Shown one piece after another: positions 1-15,099 of a DNA stretch of 64,000 nt. Position 1 is the stretch's first letter, and the number at the start of each line of letters is the position of its first letter. Origin of the DNA: Branchiostoma belcheri (Eukaryota > Chordata > Leptocardii > Amphioxiformes > Branchiostomatidae). Made by a program: the position numbers and the translations under genes. Below the pieces are notes generated by a model, which saw nothing but the letters and a program-made list of their open reading frames with translations, did no database searches and had not been told where the DNA came from. The stretch is from the NCBI RefSeq assembly GCF_001625305.1, contig NW_017802702.1, forward strand, positions 417,731 through 481,730. Direction: 5' to 3'.

Positions 1-555
1 AGAATGTTAAGTAGTATGTAAAGAAATACTTGACTTGACATAAGATAATTTTTAGTTGGGAAAATATATGTATCCGTACGCCGATTTGTGGAGTCTTTTT
101 GTTGCTGAAGCAAGCCTGAAGTGCCAGCGAAATGCGGCGTGGATTTTTATTTTCTTCACAACATGCATGTTGAAAAAAATACAAGGACTTAATCCTTTGA
201 AAGGAATGACGCTACGTGAGAATGACCGACTGGAGACTTGAAAAACAGGTTATAATGAGATTAACGTATGCGAAAGGCGCCGACTTCGATTGTTCTTCAG
301 CATATAACAATAGCAAAACAAACAGCTTGTGTCCGAAGTTTCCTGCCTTGGACGGCGTCCTCGTCTACAGCCACAAAACAAAGAATGTCAATTTTTCCGA
401 ATCTCAGCAAAAGGTATATCAAGTTTTAAGAGGACGGCCTCTGTCCGAGTTTAGGCCGTCAAAAGCGACACGAGGCCGTCATGTGACGGGTGGACGCCCC
501 TCTAGCGGAAACGCTCTGTTTAAATTTTCAACTTCCAGGCGGCAGCTCCTTCTTA
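1..555. other. no gene seen; flank of foldback element
   Basis: Open frames here are short, lack recognisable domains and show no splice context. I see no gene or named repeat in this stretch. Confidence 0.4.
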
Positions 556-564
556 ATCTATAAC

Positions 565-2525
565 GGGTCTACCTATGTACCGGAAAGCAACGGAAAGCAC
601 CGGAAAGCACCGGAAAACACATATAGGAGGCTTAAATATACCGGAATACACCATGCATTGATGAGATAACAGCCCAAGTCGCTGTATTTTGGCATAAGAT
701 AACTTATACGTAGCCCAGGGAACAAGAAATCTCTTAAATACTGAATCGTATATGGCCGTAGGCGGCCTGGCCAGTCGCCATGTTTGTTTACACAGCGTAA
801 CGCAATATGTTTGTTTAGCGCGATCGTAGAAGAGATGTGAAATGTACCATAATAAAAAAAGTTATTTTGCACTTTAGCATCGCAGTTTGTTGTATTTTGA
901 CCATGGGATAACTTATGCGTGGCCCAGACAACAAAAAATCACTACGAATCGGCAACTATCGGGCCCCGCGGAGGCGACAAACGCGGTCAGTCGCCATGTT
1001 GTTTACATAGCGTATGTTTGTTTAGTGCAATCACGGCAGAGAAGTGAAATGTATCGAAATAAAAAAAAGTTCTTTTATACTTCAACATCACAGTTTGCTG
1101 AACTTAAGTTTACCCATTGCATATTAAAGTTATGCGTGGACCAGGGAACAAGAAATCACTATGAATCGCTGGCAACTATCGGCTGGAGGCGACAAACTCG
1201 GCCAGTCGCCATGTTTGTTTACATAGCGTATGTTTGTTTAGTGCAATCACGGCAGAGAAGTGAAATGTATCGAAATAAAAAAAAGTTCTTTTATACTTCA
1301 ACATCGCAGTTTGCTGTACTAAAGTTTACCCATTGCATATTAAAGTTATGCGTGGACCAGGGAACAAGAAATCCCTGTGAATCGGCAACTATCGGTTGGA
1401 GGCAACAAACGCGGCCAGTCGCCATGTTTGTTTACATAGCGTATGTTTGTTTAGCGCGATCACTGCAGAGAATTGAAATAAAGAGTTCTTTTATACAGAG
1501 ACAAGTCATGGACCTAAGTGATGTATGTGTTTGATTTTCTACCACCCTTTTCTACCTCCATGGTGTGATCCACTGGGAAAAAAGCTGTTGACTTTTTGCT
1601 TTTAACTTAAAATTTCTGTCAGTGTTTTAGGAATTCTAGTTAGATCAAGGGGGTTGAGCATCCTCCATATTATTGCAAGGGCAGAACCACCTTTGGAACT
1701 AAGGCTCTCTTAGTCTGTAAGTACACATACTGAACACTCCCCTACTGTTTATCCCGCGGATACCGCGACGGGATTTTTTTGTCCCCTAGTGGGCCACCAA
1801 TAGTTATCTCACGGTCAAAATACAGCAAACTGCGATGTTGCAGTGATCGCGTTAAACAAACGAACATGGCGACGACTGTAAACGGACATGGCGACTGGCC
1901 GAGTTTGTCGCCTCCAGTCGATAGTTGCCAGCGATTCATAGTGATTTCTTGTTCCCTGGTCCACGCATAGCTTTAATATGTAATGGGTAAACTTAAGTTC
2001 AGCAAACTGTGATGTTGAAGTATAAAAGAACTTTTTTTATTTCGATACATTTCACTTCTCTGCCGTGATTGCACTAAACAAACATACGCTATGTAAACAA
2101 CATGGCGACTGACCGCGTTTGTCGCCTCCGCGGGGCCCGATAGTTGCCGATTCGTAGTGATTTTTTGTTGTCTGTGCCATGCATAAGTTATTCCGTGGTC
2201 AAAATACAGCAAACTGCGATGCTGAAGTGCAAAATAACTTTTCATGTTGGTACATTTCACATCTCTTCTACGATCGCGCTAAACAAACATACTGCGTTAC
2301 GCTGTGTAAACAAACATGGCGACTGGCTGGGGCGTCTACGTCCAAAATTTGCCGATTCAGTATTTAAGTGATTCTTGTTCCCTGGGCTATGTATAAGTTA
2401 TCTTATGCCAAAATACAGCGACTTGGGCTGTTATCTCATCAATGCATGGTGTATTCCGGCATATTTAAGCCTCCTATATGTGTTTTCCGGTGCTTTCCGG
2501 TGTTTTCCGATAAATAGGTAGACCG
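565..2525. mobile_element. long foldback DNA transposon with 9-bp target duplication
   Basis: The two ends are inverted copies (GGTCTACCTAT at the left, its complement at the right), and the symmetry runs inward for most of the element. Each arm contains about three degenerate units of roughly 200-217 bp (recurring CAGTTTGCTG...TTTACCCATT blocks at about 882, 1090, 1307, mirrored at about 1813, 2002, 2206). The element is flanked by the exact 9-bp direct repeat ATCTATAAC at 556-564 and 2526-2534. No transposase is encoded, so it is non-autonomous. A 9-bp duplication is typical of the MuDR/MULE group; assignment to that group is inference. Confidence 0.8.
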
Positions 2526-2764
2526 ATCTATAACAGAACCGAAAATTCAAACGTATACTCTAGAAATTTCTCAGACACCACATCCACACAACGACATTTC
2601 TTTGCACAGCTGCACTGAAACAAGCTTCCAAGCAGCTTCTTATACTAGTATTTGAATCTCCATGACTGAAATTTAATTTAAACAGCACGGCCCAGATCAC
2701 ACGCACACTGGCCAAACGCCCGCCGCCACAGAAATATTATGAAACGTTGTTTCCCAACTATACA

Positions 2765-3066
2765 AGTCATACAAAACTCTGACTAGCAACTACATGCCGA
2801 CTTTTCCTACCTGGAAGTTAGTTGATACACAGCCCGGGCCGAGTCGCTTGTTGAACCACTTCAAAACTCCTCCAAAGACGGAAAACTGCTGAAGATGCCG
2901 CGTCCTTGCGGGACAGGAAGACGCAATGCCGTGACCCGGAAGTACTTCCCAACCGGGAGGTCTTGGGGTCAAGTCTCATTACCTGATTACCCAACAAATG
3001 CACACGGGTCTTGGAGCAAAGGCTAGTTAAATACCTTCGCCAAGAAGGTTATGTTTTCAGCGGCGT

Positions 3067-3119
<53 letters not shown>

Positions 3120-3880
3120 TGTAAACACGATAACTTGAGAAGACTTAAATGGATTGTCGTTTATTTCATTTATTTATTGAAAAATGCAACAAGACATTAC
3201 ACTGACTCTCAAGGCAGCAAAGCTGATATTAGAGAGTCAACATATAAGGACAAAACACACAGGACACATAATTTCAAATACAATGTGAAATGCAAGAACA
3301 AGGCAAACCTTCTCTCCACGGCAAGAACTCCCTCGGCAGCAAATCGTCCCTCGCGGCGGCATATTACTCGCGTCGCTCACAAAAATAACGCCCACGCCCA
3401 ACAAGACTGCGAAGGAGGCTATATATTACAAGCGATTAAGTCAACCTTTTTCGTCCATTTTGAAAATAAACACATCGGGCTTATCTCTTAGTTTTTTTAG
3501 TTCGTAGACTGGTAGTTTAAAATATGCATTCCTCGGGTCCTGATCGTTACGTAAAGCTGTTTGTAGTTGCTGCGTGTGTTTCTCTGAGGCCTCGCGTCAG
3601 TTGACAAACGCGTTTTCCCTGAGGCCCGTGCACATTAGTTGGGTAATCAGGTAACGAGACCTGACCTCTGGCATGCAGGGGATTACTTCCGGGTCACAGC
3701 ATCGCGTCTTCCTGCCCCGCCCCGCAAGGACGCGGCATCTTGAGCAGTTTTCCGTCTTTGGAGGATTTGTGCAGTGATTCAACAGGCGACTCGGCCCGGA
3801 CTGTGTATCAACTAACTTCCAGGTAGGAGAAGTCGGCATGTAGTTGGTTTTCAGAGGTTTGTAGGGTTGACAAAACACAT
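2765..3880. mobile_element. second foldback element, arms about 230 bp around a GT repeat
   Basis: The left arm (about 2783-3010) and right arm (about 3621-3860) are diverged inverted copies. They share ACTACATGCCGAC at the outer side and GGTAATCAGGTAA-type sequence at the inner side. The spacer holds a (GT)n tract and unique-looking sequence. Exact ends and a target duplication could not be fixed by eye. The short open frames inside are mirror images of one another and are not taken as genes. Confidence 0.65.
3068..3118 (+). repeat. (GT)n microsatellite
   Basis: An almost pure GT dinucleotide run of about 24 units in the spacer of the foldback element. Confidence 0.95.
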
Positions 3881-3884
3881 TATT

Positions 3885-4494
3885 GCTCAATTTGGCGGCG
3901 TGCGTTTGGACCGGTATTTTGCATGAGGTCTGGGCAATGCGGTCAGTATTAAAAGCTGTTTCATTTCAGTGCAGCGCTGATCAAAACCATGTCGTAGTAT
4001 GGACAGAGAAAATAATCTGATAGTGTTGGGTTGTATTTTTGTATGTTTGGCTCTCAAATTATTGTTTATAGAAGCAAGGAGACGCCCGTATGTTGAAAAC
4101 GTAAACAGAGTGAGAATCGGTAGGGAGATACGAGATTATGTTGTGTGTCGCATTTGAATTAGCAAAAAAAATTCTCGCAATCCAGTGTGTAATTTTATGG
4201 ACCGAATAAAAAAAATCATTGTAATAAAGGGATTCTGTTGTTGATGATGAGGAAAGCGTTAATTTATTAAGACTAAGCTAATGCTGAGTATACTGTAAAC
4301 CCCTACGTGAGCCCCGCCCTGACGCCAGACAGGAGAGTGTGAAAACATCGGGACGGTTCACTAATGATGGAGGGTGTCAGCAGCTTAAAATCTCTCACCA
4401 AAACATTTGATGGCTAAAAAGACAGTATCAATTTGACACAACTAATACATATTTCTGCATGTTTTGTTGATCGCCTGTTTATTATTTTTTACAG
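3885..4494 (+). other. upstream intron or promoter region of the zinc-finger gene
   Basis: There is no open frame with recognisable content. The right end has a pyrimidine/T-rich run ending in TTTTTTACAG at 4485-4494, which reads as a splice acceptor for the zinc-finger exon. A short 5' exon for that gene should therefore lie upstream, but I cannot place it. Confidence 0.45.
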
Positions 4495-4517
4495 AGATTG
4501 ATCCAGCTCTTGTTGAC

Positions 4518-5516
4518 ATGGCAACAACAGGCAGCATAGAAGTGGATGACGTCAAAAGAGGATCAGCAGGGGGTTGTGCCAACACCGTTTCCACCTGGCA
4601 AGGAGGATCAGCAGGGGGTTGTGCCAACACCGTTTCCACCTGGCAAGGAGGGTCAGCAGGGGGTTCTGCCAACACCGTTTCCACCTGGCAAGGAGAAAGA
4701 TGTGAGGAGTCTGGAGAGGAAACCGGGAGGCAGGACAAAGGTGTGAAAGTGTTCAGGTGTGAGGAGTGCGGCAAGCAGTTCGGGTATCTTAGTGTGCTGA
4801 AGACACACATGCGAATTCACACGGGAGAGAAACCCTACAGGTGTGAGGAGTGTGGCAAGCAGTTTAGTCGGCTGCATGTTCTGAAGATACACGTGCGGAC
4901 TCACACCGGTGAGAAGCCCTTCATGTGTGGGGAGTGCAGCAGACAGTTCAGTCAGCTAGATAATCTGAAGACTCACATGCGGACTCACACCGGAGAGAAA
5001 CCTTACATGTGTGGGGAATGCAGCAGGCAGTTTAGTCAGCTGGTTAATCTAAAGATCCACATTCGGACTCACACAGGGGAGAAACCCTACAGGTGTGAGG
5101 AGTGCAGCAGGCAGTTTAGTGAGCTGGGTCATCTGAAGAGCCACATGCTTACTCACACTGGGGAGAAACCCCACAGGTGTGGGGAGTGTTCCAAGCAGTT
5201 CAGTAAGCTGGGTGTTCTGAAGACACACATGCTTACTCACACTGGGGAGAAACCCTACAGGTGTGGGGAGTGTTCCAAGCAGTTCAGTCTGCTGGGTGTT
5301 CTGAAGACACACATGCGGACTCACACGGGGGAGAAACCCTACATGTGTGGGGAGTGCAGCAGGCAGTTTAGTCAGCTTAGTAGTCTGAAGAAACACATGC
5401 GGACTCACACTGGGGAGAAACCCTACAGTTGTGAAGAATGCCGCCGGCAGTTCGGTCAGTTGTTTAATTTCAAGCGGCACATGCAAATCCACAAAGGAGA
5501 AACCCAACAGGAGTGA
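4518..5516 (+). CDS. C2H2 zinc-finger protein, nine tandem fingers
   Basis: Probable nuclear DNA-binding protein of 332 residues. The start is placed at ATG 4518 because the sequence just upstream (to 4494) looks like intron ending in an acceptor; the frame is open further 5', so a coding upstream exon is possible. The N-terminus has three copies of a 15-residue unit ([14 protein letters not shown] type) and no KRAB, BTB or SCAN domain. Nine classical fingers follow (C-x2-C-x12-H-x3-H with TGEKP linkers), starting about residue 78 and running to the end. All have intact Cys2His2 ligands except that the last linker is degenerate (HKGETQ). The fingers have distinct helix residues (for example QLDNLK, ELGHLK, KLGVLK), consistent with sequence-specific binding. 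Poly-zinc-finger genes of this kind are expanded in amphioxus. Target unknown. Confidence 0.85.
   Translation: MATTGSIEVDDVKRGSAGGCANTVSTWQGGSAGGCANTVSTWQGGSAGGSANTVSTWQGERCEESGEETGRQDKGVKVFRCEECGKQFGYLSVLKTHMRIHTGEKPYRCEECGKQFSRLHVLKIHVRTHTGEKPFMCGECSRQFSQLDNLKTHMRTHTGEKPYMCGECSRQFSQLVNLKIHIRTHTGEKPYRCEECSRQFSELGHLKSHMLTHTGEKPHRCGECSKQFSKLGVLKTHMLTHTGEKPYRCGECSKQFSLLGVLKTHMRTHTGEKPYMCGECSRQFSQLSSLKKHMRTHTGEKPYSCEECRRQFGQLFNFKRHMQIHKGETQQE
4549..4689 (+). repeat. in-frame 45-bp coding repeat, three copies
   Basis: The unit beginning GGATCAGCAGGGGGTTGTGC is repeated three times in the 5' part of the zinc-finger exon. Copies differ at only a few positions, for example one Cys codon becomes Ser in the third copy. 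The 45-bp length keeps frame, giving a 15-residue protein repeat. Confidence 0.9.
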
Positions 5517-6300
5517 AGACTGTGGGATGCTTTTTTTCACATATTATAAAGACAATTTGACTATCTGATAACAATATTTTAAAGATGTTCCAAAGACACT
5601 GCGTGTAGGTGAGAAAGCCTACATCTTCGATGTGTTGATAGCAGTATAGGAAGTTCACTAGAAGACTATCAAGTAGTTGCAACTTGTTTAGATTGTTTAG
5701 TTTAGTTTACCTCTTTAATTCATGTTGCTTTCAATTGGGCAGATAATCCCTTCGGATGGGATGCATTCCTTTACTCATAGTATATGTGATATACATTGTA
5801 TATTGTTAATTTCTTTTTGAATTTCACATATTATAGTTTTTAATTCCGTTACAATATATGACTTATGTTTTTGAGAGCAGTTTACTAACATGCAGTAAAT
5901 GCTAAAATCTTTGTGGTTTTTTTTCTGTAATTAGTCTTAATATGTTGTACAGCACCTGCGATATCGTTCTCTGTGGTACTTTCCTTATAGTGTTGACTAG
6001 TTCGGTTGAGTTAGCCGTACCTAACTGTTATTATGTTTATTGCATTAACTTTGATGGTATCGATTAGATGATGTACATAGTCAGTAACTAGCGCCAGGAA
6101 GTGGCATTAGGTTTGTATGAATGTACTAGTTTATAGTTTTCCTGTTGACGGTTCCTTGACCAGGTGTGTGCCCATATTTATTGTTTAATTGTTTACTGAA
6201 ATTATATCTTTTTACTACTCTACTTTCAACTCAGCATTTTGTATTTTATCTTATAGAGGATAGTCATTCATAGATTGAAAGTATCAGGGTCTGAGCAATT
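5517..6300 (+). other. 3' UTR/intergenic, AT-rich
   Basis: AT-rich sequence follows the zinc-finger stop without any supported gene. I did not find a canonical AATAAA close to the stop, so the transcript end is unknown. Confidence 0.4.
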
Positions 6301-6469
6301 ACCACTTATTGCCAGACGTCACAGCAAGTGGGCCTAGGAAAAAAAGTTATTTCCAGACCGACCCTAGAAAAAACGTCCGACCCTAGCCTTTTTTGAGAGT
6401 CTTCATATTATGAACTAAATTGACAATCTAGAATACGAGTATATATTTTCCATAACACAAAAAAATATT

Positions 6470-7900
6470 GTTTAAAGTAAAAACTTTTGATCCGACACAA
6501 AAAATTCTCTCACCTAGAGCTTTCGACCAGTCACTCTGGTCTTCCTCAATAGACTCACCCAGTGAAGCTTGTCACGTGGCTTCTTTGAAGTGTGACGTCA
6601 ACACTGGGTCAAAGGTATCTGGTAGACGATGTCGGATCCCGTCGCAGTTCAATGTAGGGTGATGGGCCCTGATGTTTATGGCTTCCTTCACCCCTCTCAA
6701 GAAATAGTATTGTTCAGTGTCTAAAATCCTTACAGTGTCAAGTGAAACAAAGTGTCCAGGGGACTCTATGTGGATGTGTTGAGACACCTCTGAACTGGCA
6801 GAGCTAGGCCGTGTATGTTCTTGAAACCTGGCTTTTAGAGACCTCTCTGTTTCCCCAATGTACGTTTCCTGGCAGGCCCTGTTGTTTTTTCCCTGACGGG
6901 ATGTGGTAAATGACACCACACTTCTTCTCTTTTGGGGGTTTTGTCCTTGGGCGCAACAAGAATGTGTCTTAAAGTAGTGGTTGGTTTGAAACACGTTGCA
7001 ATCCCGTGGGAAATGAAAATCCTCCTGCGAGCTTCAGACAAGTCCTTGATGTATGGAAGGACCACCAACCCCTTGGACTTTGTTCCTGCTGAGGATTGGT
7101 GTTGGGTGGTTTGGGGCAGGTCGCTTTGTTGATGGCCCACTGGGGGTAGCCACAAGTTTTTAATGCTTCCGTCAGGTGGGACTTCTCGGTCTCTAAATCC
7201 TGTGGATCTGACACTATGGTGTTGGCTCTGTGGAATAGGGTCCTAATCACCCCTAGTTTGTGGTCAAGTGGATGGTTAGAGTCAAAGTTTAGGTATTGAT
7301 CCGTGTGTGTGGATTTCCGGTAAATCCTTATCTGTAGTGACCCATCTTCTTGTATCACTGTAAGGGTGTCAAGAAAGGGTAAAGATCTGTTCTGCTCCTC
7401 CTCAGTATAGTAAACTTTATGTCAGGGTCTAAACTGTTCAGAAAGTCTGTAAACTCCTGAGCATGTACTTTCTTCAACTTCGTGTGAGTGTCATCAACAT
7501 AACGAACAAACAAACAAACAAACAAACGATACCACCAAAGTGGGGGGTGGGGGGCAGTGTTAATAGCCAACTGTTCTAGATGTTCCATGTAAAGGTTACA
7601 GACAATGGGTGAGACTGGAGAGCCCATTGCTGCACCGTAAATTTGCTGATAAAACACTTCATTGTGTACAAAGTACGTGCACTCCAAACAGATCTTTAAA
7701 AGGCTTATGACTTGTTGGCGGAGTAAGAGTTATACGTTGTGCTAGGGTGGTGTGGTTCTGGAGTCTACTTGTTATGACATCCAAACCTTATCAATAGGAA
7801 CTGAGGTAAACAGGGCTGTAACATCAAAGGATCTAAGTTCCTCCTCCTCTTCTACCCGTTGGTCTTTTATGAGTTCAGTAAAATGTTGGGAGTTCACAAA
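6470..7900 (-). pseudogene. Penelope-like retroelement, decayed RT plus GIY-YIG endonuclease
   Basis: Read on the minus strand, the pieces occur in Penelope order. Reverse-transcriptase motif A (SFDVTALFTSVP) is near 7810-7845. An AAMGSPVSP block is near 7590-7630. The catalytic YVDD motif is at 7490-7501. The thumb/linker follows, then a GIY-YIG endonuclease (C-x3-YIGETERSLKARFQEH) near 6800-6870. The C-terminal RLPDTFDPVLTSHF tail ends about 6575. Frames change at least three times and a TTTG microsatellite interrupts the RT next to YVDD, so it is inactive. The N-terminal third of the RT is missing: similarity stops at about 7895, where an 18-bp minisatellite begins. Confidence 0.85.
7504..7529. 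repeat. (AAAC)n microsatellite inside RT gene
   Basis: Six AAAC units sit directly beside the YVDD catalytic codons of the Penelope-like RT. They add about seven residues (LFVCLFV on the minus strand) not expected in the family. Confidence 0.85.
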
Positions 7901-7901
7901 A

Positions 7902-8152
7902 TGTGCTCAGCGAATGGGCTGTGCTCAGCGAAGGGGCTGTGCTCAGCGAAGGGGCTGTGCTCAGCGAAGGGGCTGTGCTCAGCGAATGGGCTGTGCTCAG
8001 CGAATGGGCTGTGCTCAGCGAAGGGGCTGTGCTCAGCGAATGGGCTGTGCTCAACGAAGGGGCTGTGCTCAACGAAGGGGCTGTGCTCAGCGAAGGACCT
8101 GTGCTCAACGAAAGGGCTGTGCTCAGCGAAGGACCTGTACTCAGGGACTGTA
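7902..8152. repeat. 18-bp minisatellite, about 13 copies
   Basis: The unit TGTGCTCAGCGAAGGGGC is repeated about thirteen times with point variants (GAATGG, CAACGA, GGACCT). Because 18 is divisible by three, every frame stays open on both strands, producing artificial repetitive peptides. I do not regard these as proteins. Confidence 0.95.
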
Positions 8153-8159
8153 CTCTGAG

Positions 8160-9240
8160 TGTTGATGCCCTAACATCACTAATTACAAAAGATATCGCAC
8201 CATTTTCACCGAAAGTCCTACAATTTATCCGACAGTCCTGCAATTTATGCAACAACCGGATTCAAAATAACAATCATGAACTTTCAAGATGATTGTTATA
8301 AAGATAGAGGAATGAATGACGACCGTTATATTGGGCATTTCGCCACACTTAGTATAGGTCACAACAAAACAAGACAAGACGAACAGATACATGTTTTTAC
8401 TGGCTCCTTGGACCTAGCTCTTACGCACTATGAAAACATATACATGGATCACGTCACTTCAAAAAAGTACCTCATTGCAGAATATATAGGTTGGCTTAGA
8501 TCGGTTATCTGCATTTGTAAATTTTGGATGATAGGGTTTGGTTTTACGGCCCCAATAACTTTGAACAATTTGTACAGAATGTATAATGTCCTTGCTGTGA
8601 ATAATACACACAGTGCAAACCTTTCGACTTCTCGTTTTCGACGCATTAACTGTACTACTAGTATACTAAAGTGTTTTTGAAGGTGACACGAACCATGTGT
8701 TTGTAGTCATACTGCGTGGGACCGCCCAATCCATGGTACTAAACACAGACCATGGTCTCGTGCTTTATATAGATTACGTAAAGGAAGACCTGGTTTGCAC
8801 AATTGATGGAACATTGTTATAATCCAATAGTTGTAACTGCTGGGAATTTCATACTTGCCACATTTGGAAGTAAAGTGAAGATGAATAACATAAATAAACA
8901 TAATTGATTCAAATCATGATCTCAATCATGATCTCATTTGCAAAATTTATGAGGAAGTGCTAGAATAGCCATTTTTCTTAAGGTAAGGCTGTCAATGGGT
9001 GGAGAATATGATCAACTGAAAAAATCCATGCAAATGAGGATCTTATTTGCGAAATCAATTATTAAAATGGTATAATTTGTCAACCGAAAGGCTTAACATC
9101 ACGGTTTAATCCTTCCTTGTATGTTTAGTGATTGTAGTTTACACATTCCTGTGCTTCTACTTCCGACCTCCTTACAAGAGGAATCTGACCCCCTATAGTG
9201 GTATTGTAGTCACGTCATTTACTACCATTTGACACACTAA
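8160..9240. other. no gene recognised
   Basis: An open frame on plus (8276-8680) has no recognisable domain or splice context. The rest is AT-rich with partial internal repeats (ATGATCTCATTTGCAAAA-like at about 8930 and 9035). I see nothing more to support. Confidence 0.35.
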
Positions 9241-9242
9241 TA

Positions 9243-10800
9243 TTAACGCCATGTTGATTTAATTACGTGGATGATATCCACATGTGCGTGAATTTTGGTA
9301 GTAAAGGTGAACATAATGAAAACTAAACAAGTGTCCATAGCCGACAATTCTCCGTGAAGTTTTATATTTTGTAAATGCATGTACATAAGCTCAACGGCAC
9401 GACAATGTAAACAGAAATACAAAGTCACAATTTAAACAGAAGAACAAATTTTTCTTTGATAACAATATCTTTCATTTGCTACATATTATTTATTTTACCA
9501 AGTATCCTAGTAGGTGCAAACCATAAGTCACAATCCCAACAGATACTCGCAAATGATTATATACAACAAACACCTTATATCTGCTGCCAGAACCTTGCCT
9601 ACCACACAGCTTCTGAAGCTATAGCCTATTCCACGGAAGTATACAAATAGGGGTGTTTCTGAAACATGCATTTACTTCAACATGAAAAATGCTACGGTAA
9701 AAAAAAGTGAATCATCACGAACATAATGGCACACCACATGCTAAAATACAGAGAAATACAACGGACACAACCATATCTTTGAGCTGCGAGCACATTTAAA
9801 ATTAGCCCCCATACGACGCATAGCTGTTTCTAATCGATGACCCACCGCAGCGTCTGCCTGAGAAAAACGCACCCCCAGCCATTTAAAACAATGTGTTTTT
9901 TGGCGAGTCCAATATGCCCCTACATGTAGGGGTGCTTCTGAAATATCACATTGACCACGAAAACAGCTATAGTAAAAATAAAAATATGTGCATCATCACG
10001 GGCATGCATGCAGACGACAAAGAAAATTACATGCCGATTTGGGAAACGTATGAGATCGTGGAACTCTAGCGTTGCTAGTTTTTCTAAGGCCACAGCAAGT
10101 AAAACTTTATAGATGACATCCTCCACAGACACCAAATTTCATGCGATAGGGAGAAAAAAACAAGGCCAGCAAAAAAAAACAATATTCCTACATTTTTAAC
10201 GTTTGACATCATAAACCTGGTTTAAAGATACCTAAATTATGCTAAATTTACTGCCAACAACATAAATTTCTCACTGAAACAAATTTGAAAAATAAGAGTT
10301 TTCAATCATTGTACAAATTGGTTTAGTGGGAACACAACATATACACAGTCACCAATAAAGGGAAAGAAATGAAATACAACACTGCATCAAAGTAAAAGAC
10401 AAGACATTAAATCAGAGCCTTGTCTTGTCCCATGCTATTTATATGTATCTGCCATCCACGTTCCGGCATGGCAACAGAAATATTTGCCCATTTTCGGCAT
10501 GTTGACCAATGTCAGATGGCAACAAAAGTTCTTGTTTTTTTTGTTTTTCTTCTTTTAAAATCAGATGAAAATTAAAGCGCGCGCTGATGTCATCCATGAA
10601 AAATCCTTGCTGCGGCCTATGGGAGAAGACGGCAGCAGCAGTAGTTGGGTCCACAGTGGTTAGCCGTCCAGGAACAGCCACCACTGAAATACCGAAATGT
10701 TGCAAGGCCAACTTTTCCAGCATCTGTCTCGTGGTCGGGTGCAAGGACTGGGCGATTCATGTAGACATGCACAGCATCAATGCACGCTGAAGTACTGTGG
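9243..10800. mobile_element. fragments of a DNA-transposon family
   Basis: The start (CGCCATGTTGATTTAATTACGTGG) resembles the terminal repeat of the TAA-duplicating MITEs at 39426 and 56998. A block containing GGGGTGYTTCTGAAAYAT followed by ACAGCTATAGTAAAAATAAAAA occurs at about 9650 and 9932, and again at about 62380 and 62662. The 10390-10610 part resembles 47220-47440 (GCCATCCACGTTCC-type sequence, GTTGACCAATGTCA). It is degraded and no full transposase is readable. Confidence 0.5.
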
Positions 10801-11403
10801 AAAAGAAACCATATTTATACATAATATACCTATATAGCACATAGGCAGGTAGGCATAGCTATATTTACATGCATCTATCTATCTATCGATACATTAGGTG
10901 CCCTTGCCTCCCTCAGGTAGTACGGTGTTTGGCTAAGGTGTTTGATAGCCTACTATGGACATGTAAACCAACAGCGTGCATCACCTTGCGCATACTATAG
11001 CGGACAACATGCCAAACTATAAATGAGCTGTGTTCCATGATAGGACAATTCAAACTGCTGATATATGTCATTGAGAACGAGAGGAACATGGGTAGATTTT
11101 GAATATGTGAATTGAGACCTGATTTGCATAATCAATGAAGTCATACTACGTGAGTCGCAGCTATATATATACGTGAGTTACAACTGCGAACGTACGTAGT
11201 CGTGACTAATTACAATACACCGTCGGAGCTCACTGGCCTCCTTCACGGTGTAAAAATCTTACAAACGACTCTCCATCTCATAGTGTTGGGGATAGAAACT
11301 TGACACGAGACTAGAACATTTGTGTCACATCTGTATCTGATTAAGCCATCTGGCCATGTGACCATAGCCAGTCTAAAACATAAGACCGGCCGTTGAACTT
11401 TGT

Positions 11404-11838
11404 GGCATCGGGTGGTGTAGTGGTTAGAGCAATCGACTATGAAGCGGGGAGACCCAGGTTCGATTTCGGGTCGTACCCAGGACATGTCTGAACATGTGCC
11501 CCAACGTTGTGCCCTTGGGAAAGGCACTTTACACGAATTTCCTCACTCCACCCAGGTGTGAATGGGTACCTAACTTCGGTTAGGAAAAGTCGTATTGAGG
11601 TCACCTGGTGGCGCCGAACGGCAGCCGCACAGACCCTTGCGACAGTTCCACAAAAATTTGTGGAACAAATATTTGTATCATGTGTGTATTATTATTTGAT
11701 TGTTGTGATCTGTATTGATTATTATGTGCAGTGCAGTCGCAGCCTTTATACCCTTTATAACCTTTATACCAATTGATGCAGGGTATAAAGGCTGCGACTG
11801 CACGGGTACTGTTTGGACAATAAAAACCATTTATATAA
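11404..11838 (+). mobile_element. tRNA-derived SINE, full-length copy
   Basis: The head has a tRNA-like pol III promoter: box A (TGGTGTAGTGGTTAGAGC) and box B (GGTTCGATTTC). The body has the GGGAAAGGCACTTTACAC block. The tail includes a 22-bp perfect hairpin (11731-11752 pairing with 11782-11803) and ends near GGACAATAAAAACCATTTA. A reverse-orientation copy with the same head and tail lies at 20940-21350. Confidence 0.85.
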
Positions 11839-11902
11839 AAAACTTAGGCTTTGTGTATCGACACACTACAAGTGGTGGCAGCGGTGGGATCATAGTACAG
11901 TA

Positions 11903-14762
<2,860 letters not shown>

Positions 14763-15099
14763 GTTGGTCCCTGTGACCGCCGTCTCACTGCGCCACAGGT
14801 CCCCCTACGGGCAATTCTTCAGCCTGTGTTGTAGTCAACGTGAGCTCTGATGCTTTATTCTGAAACTTTTACTGCCATCTGATTGAGGCTACTACGCACC
14901 TGACAATGTACCTGGTTCTATGTAATTTGAGATAGTACTTCCCCCGCGGGCCGTAAACGGGTAGCGGGAGCATGGTATTTTCCCATATATGCAAATATAA
15001 ATCATTAATGTATGCAAAATTTATGCATATACACATGCAAACACGTGCAAACATTACTACAACTTGTATACCCTATGTATCATAAGGAATTTATTCTAC

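Noticed and set aside
7752..8292. Four overlapping repetitive reading frames on both strands (CAQRRG, LSTAPS, LSEGAV types)
   Set aside because: They are a product of the 18-bp minisatellite, whose length is a multiple of three; no start context, splicing or homology.
11404..11480. Functional tRNA gene
   Set aside because: Boxes A and B are present but the acceptor stem is not evident and the sequence continues into a shared SINE body and tail.
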